Below are positions 40,901-53,600 of a stretch of DNA of 64,000 nt, in pieces. This DNA comes from Osedax fenrisi (Eukaryota; Annelida; Polychaeta; Sabellida; Siboglinidae): contig OZ025241.1 of assembly GCA_964019155.1 (NCBI GenBank), positions 6,360,681 through 6,424,680 on the forward strand. Reading direction: 5' to 3'. Both the position numbers and the translations under genes were made by a program. A model generated the notes under the pieces. The model was not told where the DNA came from, searched no databases, and saw nothing but the letters and a program-made list of their open reading frames with translations. How positions within the stretch are numbered: position 1 is the first letter of the stretch; every line of letters starts with the position of its first letter.

Positions 40901-43126
40901 ATTTACGAAACAATTGTTTATATATATATATCGCATAGTGATTATTGCTATTCTAATTATAAGTAATATATAGATCTATATATCATGTGATTATTCATTA
41001 TATGTATCTATATTTGATATATATTATTCAAACATTACACATTGTAGAATTATTAATATTATTAATGATTTGTTTAAATAAATAATTTCAACAATAACAA
41101 TATTCATACGCACCATACACCCACAAACATACACACACATACATATACACACACACACACATTAACATACATATATATATATATATTCATACCTACCCAC
41201 ACACGTTCACTTATACTCACACATACATCTACAGTTACTTGTTCGCTTCCTAACGATGAACTACGACTGTACCAGCGCCTCATTAAGTACCTGGACCCCA
41301 GCTCCAGACCCATCATCAACTCCAGCCACACCATAGTGGTCAACGTTTCCATTGTTCTCAAGAAGATACTACACCTGGTCAGTGATATAACAATGCGCTA
41401 TCATTTAGTTTAGGTATTATAGTAATTTGTACTATCATTTATAGAGATATAATACTTGTAATTGAGTGTGATCTATGTATGTTTCATATTGTTATTATAT
41501 ACTATATATAGGAATATATATCGTTTAACATATAAGAAACTACTGATATATTATATATAATATAAGCGGGGAGGTATATTATATCTCTATTGAGCTATAT
41601 TTTATAATTATATTTGTATATGGTTATTGTATCATAAATGTGATTAATATTACATAATGTTTATATTAATTAAATCTTATTGATCATATTTCACATCATA
41701 TTATACATTTTATAGATAAATAAATATTTCTATAGAACATATAAATATGTAGATAAATAAATATCATCGATATGAAAACATTTCTTTATATTGATGATAC
41801 ATAAAAATCCTTTAAGGGATAAACACTTTTTATATTTACACTTTTACCTTTAGATTATATGATCAGTATATTATTATTTAAAGTTGTAGTTAAATATATT
41901 GTCAGTTATATCATATAATATAACTTATTAATATAACTTATATGGCATTGTTTATAATTAATAACAAAGCTTTATAACAATAGATATACATTAAATACGA
42001 GTGTTTCTATAACCACAAAAACATGTATTACAGATTTATCCTTACCAAAAAGGACCCTTATACAATCAGAAATACACACACAGCTACTTGATTTATTCTT
42101 TAATTAATTAATTATGATTATCACGCGATATCAAAATAAAATGTCTACATTTTAAAGTTTCGCTAGTCGAATGTAATCCTCCATACTTTACTATATATAT
42201 TCCGATATATCTATAGATACATCGGATAATAAATACAAATATGTTATCTAGTACTACAGTTATGCATATAGAATACTTTATAATATATATATATATACAT
42301 ACAGTATATAGTAGTTTTTCCACTATTAATACTATAACACCAATCCTTGTACATCACTATACAAATGTTATCTTGTAAATCAGTGATGTATATACTATAC
42401 AATGTATACGGTAATGTCCCCACTATTAAGGTATCCCCACTATTAATCTCTGAATATCGTACTATTGTCGAGAGTGATTGGCATGTTGATAATGTGGGCG
42501 TGGTTTGGTTTGAAGTTCTCCCGCTATTGTGTACTATCATCAATGATGAATCATAGCTGATGATTCATCGCCATCTACTACTAACATAGTGGCATTAACT
42601 AGCTGAACAGACGAGGAGGACGAGGAGGAGACACGTAAACGCATAGGTGTGCGTGCATACCTACACGCATACGTATACGTGATAACGCTACCGTACGAAT
42701 AGCGCGTGCTATCTCTTCTTGCATGTCGTGTAATCGTTTCGTGCGTATTTGACCTTGCGTATTTGACCTTGGTTCCGACCTCCACCGCACAGAGACACGG
42801 CAAGAACTCCGGTCCGCAAGTTTTACAGTTGAGAACCTATTTGGTAAGTGTCGCGCGACTACGATATGCGAGATTAAGTGAGATTACGCGAGATTACGTG
42901 ATATTACGTGAGATTATGTTAAATGGGTTAAAATACGTGAAATAACGTAATATTATGTATTAATCATTACTACTCTTATAAGTAGAATATTTATTCAAAA
43001 ATTATAATTTTTTTAATCATTTTATAATATATTCATTTATTTAATTTATTATATTCGTTATTATAATATATTTTTATATATTCATATAAATATAATTAAT
43101 AATTAGTAATGGATAATAATTAACAT

Positions 43127-43204
<78 letters not shown>

Positions 43205-46200
43205 TACTAAAATACTCACATAGTATATTTCAAATGATAATCAGAATTTAATTTATATTTTTAATTTCGTTAGAATATTTAAAACGGAATGGACGTAAAT
43301 CTAAATTCTGAAATCATAACGATTGATGAAAGTTTACTTTTAAATAATGATCAATGTTAATAATACATTATATTAATAAATTACAATACATCATTCGAAT
43401 ACATATTCTATATGAGTGCTATACAATCAGGTTACGATTTGGTTTAGTTTAGATTTCAGTATCTCCAACTAATTTATATACGTATGTCTAAACACTAGCA
43501 TATAGGAATACATTATATATATATATATATATATATTGAATGCTCAAAAGTTACCATAAACTGTTATTTAAAGTAACATTTATACATATTATTTTAATGA
43601 TAAAAATAATCCATTAATATATACTTACTTACTTACTTACTTACTTAGTCCCTTGACCTGTTGATCGTATGGGGGACATGGCTTGATGACGACACGCATA
43701 CACTTCTCCATTTTTTCCGGTTATGAGCAGCATCGAGAACCTCTCTTTGATTCATGCCAGACCATTTACCAATATTGCTGTTCCAATCTTTCCGAGGTAG
43801 TCCTCTTCTTCTTTACCCTTTTAGTGATCCTTGTAGGATAGTTTTATAGAGAGAATCATGTTTCATCACATGTCGAAATAGCTCAATTTTCTTCGCTTGA
43901 TCGTCATTAGAATATGTTCTGTTCTCCCCACAATTTATTCAACCATTTCCAGTATCTTTCCACCCATGGTTATTTCTCTTGGTAGTTCCACTTGATATCT
44001 TTCATTCACCATTACTTTACTCTTCTCTTGGATAATTTCCATTCCATATGCTGCTGAGGAAATGTAAAGTTTGTTTGTGATTAATTGTAATTCATCCAAT
44101 GTTCCTGCAATCAAGTCAATGTCATCTGCGAATTTTATATTGCAAATTTCCCTACCCCCAATCACTACACTGCCATTATAGTTTTCTAACGTGACCCTCA
44201 TCATTTCCTCTAGGTAAATGTTGAAAAGTGTAGGCGATAATAAACATCCTTGGCGTACTCCTATTATCGTTTTAAATAGTTTACCAGTTGCACATTTTAT
44301 TATTACTGCTCCGTGCATTTTTATAAAGACTTTCTATTACGCAGATCAACCTTTCTTCAATATTGAATTGTCTCATCACATTCCATAGACCTTCATGCCA
44401 AAATCTGTCAAATGCTTTTTTGTAATCTATGAAATTGTGGTATAGTTTCAAGTCATGCTCTATATGTTTTTCTGCCAGTATTCTGCTATTTAATATACGC
44501 TCTCGGGTGTTATCTTTTTCCTAAATCCTTCCTGTTCTTCTTCCAGTATCTCTTCTGCTTGCGGATTCATACGATTAATTATTATTCTTAGGAGTATCTT
44601 AATTGCGTGACATATTAGACTGAGTGTTCTATAATGTTCAAACTTCTTCAGATCTTTTTCTTAGGTATCGTAATAATTAAAGATTTTGACCATATCTCTG
44701 GCCAATCATGCGTCTTCCAGATTTGTTGGCATAATGTTGCCATAACAGTCAACATTTATTCTCCACCATGCGTAAATAGTTCTCCTGGAATATTATCCAC
44801 ACACGCCGCTTTTCCTATTTTATACCTTATTGCTTTTTCCACTTTGGATTTAATTGTCGGAGGACACATCTCACTGTAACTTTTTCTGTTACTTAGCATA
44901 TTCCTGTTAGGTGTTATTTGATAATTATAAAGATGTTTACAATATTCCGACTATCTATTTAGAATTTCTGTATCATCCTTCACCAATATTCCTTTTTTGT
45001 TTTAAATTATTATTATGCTTTTCATCTGCGTTGTATTCGTTAGGTCTTTTAGGACTTGGTAGGCTAATTTTGAATGACTGACTATTTTCATATCATTTTC
45101 TATTGCCAAGCATTGGTTTTTGAATCCATTTTTCATTTGTGTCTTTCATAGATTTTCTTAATATAGTGTTTACACTCCTACATTTTCTTTCATTTTCATT
45201 AGACAGTTTCTTTAATGGTTTTAACCTTATTCTCTTATTACATAAATCTAGTAGCTCATATGGTATCCATACATGTTTTTTCTTCCTAACTTTCCCTAAC
45301 GTTATATCTGATGCATTCGTTATAATTTCTGCTTTCTCATTATAAGATACGTTTATAGATTGATTAATTATATAAATTTTCGCTAATTTTTCTTTTATCT
45401 CTTTTTGAAATTTTTCTTTTACTTTAGGGTTTAGTAGTTTATCCACGTCATATCTTATCATAGAACATTTTCCTTTTTTGCTACGCTTCAATTTTATTTT
45501 TAGGTTACAAATTACTAAATCATGGTAACTGTATATATCGGCTCCTGGGTATTTTCTTGTTGATGCTTTATTTATACTGGATTTAAATCGTTATGGTGTT
45601 AGTATAAAGTCAATTTGGTTGTGCGTTTTACCATCTGGAGAATGCCATGTACTTTTCCTAGCATTTTTTTGAGGATGAAGAGTATTAGCCATATGAGTTT
45701 ATGTTTCTGTGAAAATTCTAGTAATATGAAACCTCTCTCATTAGTCTTTCCTAAACCATATCTTCCTGTGGCGTTTGACCATGCTTCATACCCATCTCCT
45801 CCTACTTTCTCATTCCATTCTCATTGAATTATTATAAAACTTTCTTTGGTATCGTTATTAAAGTTTGCTCTATTTATTCATAGAACTATTCCACTGTTTC
45901 ATCATCATAACTGTTTGTTGGAGCATACACCTGAACTACACTAAGATTAATTGGCGATTCTGATATTCATAGTAATATTATTCTACTCGATATTTGTTTA
46001 AAATGTATCCATCACTGATTTTAACAATTCTTTTTTTACGATGAAGGCGACTCCGTATTCATGTTTGTTCTCATTCCCGCTGTACCATATTGTGTTACCA
46101 ACCACTGTCGTAACTTCTCCTTTGCATAACCATCTGACTTCTGATAACACAATAATGTGCCATCTATACTTTCTTAGTTCACGTTATAATTATATTATTT

Positions 46201-49200
46201 TACCACACTGTTGTAGGGTGCATACATTCCATGTACCTATAGTTGTAACTTCTTTTAATAATTAATTATGTTTTATTCCAGTATCCAATGTACCACTGTT
46301 ATCCTGGACATATTATCAATAACTAGTGCCGTCGTTGTTATTCCGGGACTCAGCCGATCCGGCATGTTGTTTTGTGTTGTTGTCATTTCATGTCATTTCA
46401 TTAGGCTAACTAAGTTTAGTGGCGCCTATCCCCTCTAAATATATACTTCATACTATTAATAGTCTACCCCATACATTATTATTATTTGACAATACTCTTT
46501 ATACAAATCATATTGTAGATATTTTTTCTAGTATAGGGTTCTGTATACAATAGTAACATTAATAAATATATATTATTAACATAGTTTGGTATTCAGTTAT
46601 TTCACTATTATACATCTAATGATCTTACATTTGAAATAACCAACATATACATGCAAATATATACTCTAGCCATAAATGGTTTACTCTATTGAAGCTTATA
46701 ACATAGTGTTAATTATTATTTCAAAAATGTTAAATTAACGGTCAAATAATTACGTCCATTCCTAATTAAATAATAATCATGATATTATAGAATTGCTCAG
46801 ATAAACTCCAGATAATTATTCATTTATTTAGTTATCATAAAATGTAGGCTACATATTCTACCTTATTCCGGTACAATTTTATTTAATATAATCAGTGTTT
46901 AAAAATGTATTGAAAATACTACGTATTTGTTATTTCTTTGAATTTAGAATCGAAGCGAAATATATAAATATGCTATTTTTAGTTTTATTAAAATAATAAA
47001 TAGTCGGTACAAATGTAAATTATTCATATACATTATTCATAAAATACTCAAATGGTATTCTTATATTTGAATTAAATAAAAAAATGGATGAAAATAATAT
47101 TTAAAACTTCGTAAAGCTCACATTAATATACGTATACTACAATATCGCGAGCCGAGATAAGCATGCACCCTTACTTCACTGTACATATACTGTAACAATA
47201 GGTCGATTGTCTCGTATCGTTTGCATGTGTGCCTACGATTGAATTAGCTGCAATTGTACGTAAAGCATGTTCTGTGTTCTATTGTGATAATCGTGCATCT
47301 CTTTTCCATCTAACAGCCTCCCACAGATAAATAAGGCTACAACTGGTATAGTATCCCGATACATACCCCTGCTATCAAAATACGCTATCGTTATAGAGTA
47401 TACTCTAGTATACATTATTTATTATTCATTTTTATTTTTAAAGTACTTACCTAATTTATAGCATTAACAGTATACTTGGTACACTATAGTATACTGTACT
47501 AGTATAGTATACTAGAGTGGTATACTATACTATACAGGTAATGTTAAAATAGGTAAAACTTTCTATCCCATATATAACGAGATCCTCGTTTATTGACCAA
47601 TATACATATAGAATCTCACATATAGGTCTTCTATAGTATATGTCCAATATTATAGGTAATCGAATATAATCGAGGAGTACATTGGCCTACATATTCGTAC
47701 AGATACCTACACGTATTCCTATAATATTGGACCTATACTATATGTTTAGAATAAATACAAGTTTAGCGAATAGAATTCCGCTAAACTTAATATAACGCCG
47801 CCCTGTATATATTACCATACATAGCAGATCCCTGCGGTATAATAATGGATCGAAGTATACAATTCAGTCCATATATGTTTGCAGAGCATATATCTACTGA
47901 ATGTACCTCGTTCATACTGCTTATACCGAAGGGTACCTGCCCAATTGGCAGTGCCTATCCTCTGTGATACCAACTAGTTATATTAACGTTACATCCTGGT
48001 TACACTAAAGGGTACACGCCCACCCTCTGTAACCTCTACTAGTTATAGTAACGTTACATACTGGTTACACTGAAGGGTACTCGCCCACCTTCTGTAACCA
48101 CTACTAGTTATAGTAACGTATACCTGACGAACCGTTACCTATTTACATTGTAGGCCGATGCTAATCAGATACTCGTGTCGAACCTGTGGATCACTGAGGT
48201 TATTCCCATTTAATCACATGTATTTATGATTACCAGCCTTAAGGGTAGGTGCGACCTCTGTTCTATAAATAGATTGTACATGTATGTAATAGGAAAAATG
48301 GTGGTCTACTAAAATTGTATTAACTCTTTTAAATTTATTTATTAAATATAATATTTAACTAAATTATAGATATTATATAGATCTATACTAATTAATTTTG
48401 TTATAGAATATAAAATATTTAATATAACATTATGTTTAACTAATAAATTATTATTATTTTAAAATAAAAAATAACTTTATGAATATTTTAAAATTTACTA
48501 ATTATAAAATTAAAAAAATGCAAATATTATATAGTTATATATAGTTATAAGTAGTATATATTCTAAATTGTCTGACAATGTCGATTCATTTTATTCATTA
48601 TTGAATGACTTAATAGTTTTTGAATGAGTGAAATTAGTAAAAATAATTATTCTGAGTAAATATAATATAATACAATATACTTAATTATGAAACATGTATG
48701 AAATATACTTATAACATTATGTTATTATAAATAAATAGCAACCTATGAATATTGGTTATTTAAATTTATATATAATATTATTTATTATAGCATTTAAAAT
48801 TATAAAAATGATCTTTATATTCATTAAATTTAATTAATTATTTTAAATTATCATTATAATTTATTAATATACTTTTAAAAGTGTTTATTTTATAGTTCCA
48901 TTTGGCCTAAAAACATAATTTATATATCATTTTAAAGATAATAATGAATATTTTAATAATATTATATAAAAAAAAGTTGAAACATAATTTTGTTTTTCTC
49001 GACTTCAGAGGTCTTCAGAGCCCCTACGCTTAATGTACCACTAGTCTTAATATATTACTAGCCTTAATAATGATAATATTAACTTATTATAACCTATATT
49101 ACCAGTGTTAACCACATGCCTTAATCATTATAGTCTTAACTTATCACTAGGCTTATTTTTAACTATATTTATAGATACTCGATGATATTTGTAATTATAA

Positions 49201-50637
49201 TATATATTTATCTTATTATTACAGAACGTTATAAATATAAAATTATAATTTTAATTGAATTTAGTGAACTCTCGTTTATATATACACACATACTAATGTA
49301 TACACATACTAGTATATTGAATTATTGATATATTTTAGTTTTTAAAATTATTTATTGATAATATAAGTTGAATAGTGAAAGTATTTACTCGCGAACATAC
49401 TTCATTGCAATGTATCGATACACTACTATATTTACACACATACAACTGTAACCGAACAATACTCGCAATACAACAATAGGAATGGATAGACGAGACCCTA
49501 CACTGGAACCCCGCAAGATTCGGGGGTATTCAGTCCACAACAATGGACGCGCACAAGATATGGTGCCCTGACATATACGTATTCAACAAGTTACTATCAG
49601 TACATATGTAGAGAGTGTCCATGGAAGAGAGTAGCTCTTGATTAGTTCGATTAATACGATGAATGAATGAATGAATGAATACTATTTATTTTACTTATAT
49701 AATATAATAAATAAATAATACACATGGAATATGTATACAATACTGTATAGTTAATGGTGTCAAGATGTACACCTTATACCGTACTATCATCTTATCAGGG
49801 GGTATGTAATAATGCTGTACCCTATACATATACCAATAGAGTTTACATTAATCCATATACATCAGACATATCTATCACCTTGTCAAATGATACCATTTCT
49901 GGATATATAATCTGCTTACATCAATGACAACAAGTGTATATATATCTTATACTCTACTACTACTTTGATAGATGATATCAAATAGGAGTTTACTCCATTC
50001 TTATTCTTACAAATGCAAACGTACACTAGTATATCTGTGTATATACATTACCCTTAATGGTAGTACACTACCCTTAATACTAGTATACCTTAATGTGTAT
50101 ATACATTAGCCAGAAGGTAGTGATTAGCTTCTTATTACATCTATACCTGCTAGCGTACAATTAATACTAATTAGTCATTATAGTAAACATTCGACCATCT
50201 CTATATAGATTAATCCCAGATAATTTTAATTTACACATACATTAACCCACTACCTATATTCTAAGTTATTCTAATTAGGAGTCTAGAATATATATATATA
50301 TATATATATAGATTATATATAATTATAATTAGTATAATATGCATTTATTTTGACGGTAACTTTAAAACGTTTTTATTTCGTATTATTCTTTATTTATGTC
50401 TATAAAGTATGTTATTTTTAGCACATATTTATACCTTCGATTAAATATATTGACTGCATGTTTGCTTACATAAATTACCAATCAATCAATAGAATGATTA
50501 GTACTTTCCCTCATATATTCTCATATATTAAAGTCAGGTTACTATAATAAGTATAAGAAAATATTGATATATATATTGTAAAATAGTTGTAAATTTATTT
50601 CAATTATAATTAAATGAAATATTATACATAGAATACG

Positions 50638-50674
<37 letters not shown>

Positions 50675-53600
50675 TAACAATCATATCAATGTTTGTCGAT
50701 ATTCATGCTTAACTACCGATATAACCCAACTACTGCATTCTTGGTAGCCACTACTTACATCTAGGACTAAGTAGTATATAGAGCCGAGTATTTACTAATA
50801 GACTGACCTCTAACCCCGGCCCCGCCACACCTATATACACATGTCCCCTGGCAACCTTATCGACGTATGTCTATCTTCACGCCTACCTATTTAACTACCT
50901 ACCTACCTTACCCACCTTACCTACCCACCTTACCCACCCACCTACCTACCCTCCCTACCTACCTACCTACCTACCCACCTTGCCTACCTACCTACCTATC
51001 CACATTACCCACATTACCCACCTTGCCTACCCACCTACTTACCCACCTTACCCACCCACCTACCTACCCACCTTACCTACACACCTTACCTACCAACCTT
51101 GCATACCCACCTACCCACCTTTCCTACCTACCTACCTACCCACCTTGCCTACCCACCTACCTACCTACCCACCTACCTACCCACCTACCTACCTATCCAC
51201 ATTACCTACCCACCTTACCCACCTACCTACCTTCCTACAGCGCCGATATAGGCAACGCAGGCTACCTGAATGTGACCGACGCCAAGGTAGGTACGCCAGT
51301 AGGCTTAGCATTGGCCTGACAAGTATACCAATACACTTAATGTTAGAGATGCGGTATTATTACTAGGGGCGCTGGAACGATTTTATATGTAGGTGGGGGG
51401 GGACCAACAAATCAAAATAAATTGTGTGGAAAAGTGGGGTGGGGGCCAATATATAGGAGGTACCCCTATATTTTAAAGTGGGGGAGAGAATAACCCCGTC
51501 CCCCTGTTGCGCCCCCTATATACTATGCTTACTGGGGATATTGAAGTGCTTTAAAGTGCTAGTGCCGACATAAAGCGGCTGAAATTGCGCGAATACAATT
51601 TAATATTACGATATAGATTATATTTAATAGTTGTCCAATACTGACCCTCACCTCATTGCACCCAGGTTAAGGTGATCGTAGGACAACAATTTTGTTTGGA
51701 CACTATGTATAGCTATATAGCTATATAGCTATATAGAAATTCTAATATTATATCTATCTATCAAATATGTTTTGAGTCCTATTTGACGAAGCGGTAGAGT
51801 GTTATGTAAAATAACGAAAACAATTATTCTGAAAAAAAATATCAACAATATCAAATATGTAATATATATACAAAATATTGAATAATATATGTTAAATAGA
51901 TAGCGTATAATACATTTAATAACATAGCTTATTACACAAATTTGTTAAATATAACCATCGATTAAAAAAATAATGCTAACATATTGATTACTACTAATAC
52001 TACAAAATAATGTTGGAAACAAAATAAATTCATAAAAATGACCTACCTTAAAAAAATGGATTATTTTTTGCAACTTACATTTTTTGCAATACACTTTTTA
52101 TAGAGATTATAGTAAGTCTATTATTTTATTATAATATTTTTATTTTTGAAATATATATATATGTATTTTAAAAATATTTCCACTTTTATAAAACTAGGAT
52201 TTTTTTTAATTCTAGAAAATTCCTAGAACATACTAATACTACAAAATAATGTTGGAAACAAAATAAATTCATAAAAATGACCTACCTTAAAAAAATGGAT
52301 TATTTTTTGCAACTTACATTTTTTGCAATACACTTTTTATAGAGATTATAGTAAGTCTATTATTTTATTATAATATTTTTATTTTTGAAATATATATATA
52401 TGTATTTTAAAAATATTTCCACTTTTATAAAACTAGGATTTTTTTTAATTCTAGAAAATTCCTAGAACATTCATTGATACTTTTTTTTAATTATATTCTT
52501 TATATTTTCTATTCTATTAATATAACATAAATAATGTTTTGAAATACTTATTTTTCATAATTTATTTATATATAATATGTTAAACATCTCACGGCTATCA
52601 CTTTACATTGAACAAATGTATACAAATTGCATGTGATTTATTTTAAGATTATAGTTAATAAGAAAATCCCTTTCCGTTTATAATTATTAGATTATAATTT
52701 GTTAAACATACCATGATCGACCTTAACCCAGGTGATGACCCTCACCCCTACATATTACCACATGTGATAGGGGAATTTCCCAAATACTGCCTCTTCACCA
52801 CCCCCCATGACCCATATTATTAGAGATATGGAGTAACTACTACAATATATACACCTAACACTACCCCTACACACTCTTCACCCCTGTCTAGTGTAAGGGT
52901 GTAGAGTGTGAATTTAAAATGAAAATAAATAAATTACGCTATCGTACTAATAATTATAGGTAAACAAATATTTGTTCTTCAAAAAAACTATAAGTCGATT
53001 GTCTTGCCAACTACATCAACTTAAACAAAAGTATACACATTTTGTCTATAACTATATAATACATGATATTAGACACGTTTCTTAGAAAATTGTAATCTTA
53101 AAACCAGTTTACCCTACAACCCCTACACTCCACCCAGGTGATGATCCATTCTAACGGTCGGATAAGCTGGACCCTGCCCCTGATGATGAAGTCCCTGTGC
53201 GCTGTAGACGTCGCTTACTTCCCTTTCGACGTGCAGCAGTGTAAGATACGGATAGGTTCCTGGTCTTACGGGGAACAACAACTCGATCTCAGATTGATGG
53301 TTAGTTCATACGTTTTATACACGCCCACCTTTTAGACACGCCCACTTTCACACGCGCCCACTCTATTTATTCTACCTTACTTACCTTAATTCTATACAGG
53401 GTTACACTATTTATGTATATTAGTTATACCGTGAAGGTTTGATATATTGTTAAACATAATTATTTTTATTAATTAAAATTAACCATTAATATTAATATAC
53501 ATATATTTATAATATTTTTTCAATTTGTCAATTTGACAAAGTAAGCTAAATATAATGGCTATTATATCTTGAAGAATATTTTATGATTTGATAGTAACTT

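Larger units (their letters stand above)
46431..49479. other. nAChR-like intron sequence with local repeats
   Basis: AT-rich intron holding a palindromic TATACT cluster (47455-47540), an inverted repeat (47634-47743) and a ~62-bp tandem repeat (47925-48123). No exon was recognised before exon 4 at 49480. Confidence 0.5.

Noticed and set aside
44634..46265. Several plus-strand ORFs
   Set aside because: Antisense shadows of the minus-strand LINE, which shows endonuclease and RT motifs on the other strand.
50867..51366. Long Pro/Tyr/Leu-rich ORFs (LPTYLPTYPP...)
   Set aside because: Translations of the CCTACCTA minisatellite. Only the last 46 bases (51241-51286) are an exon, in a different frame from one of them.
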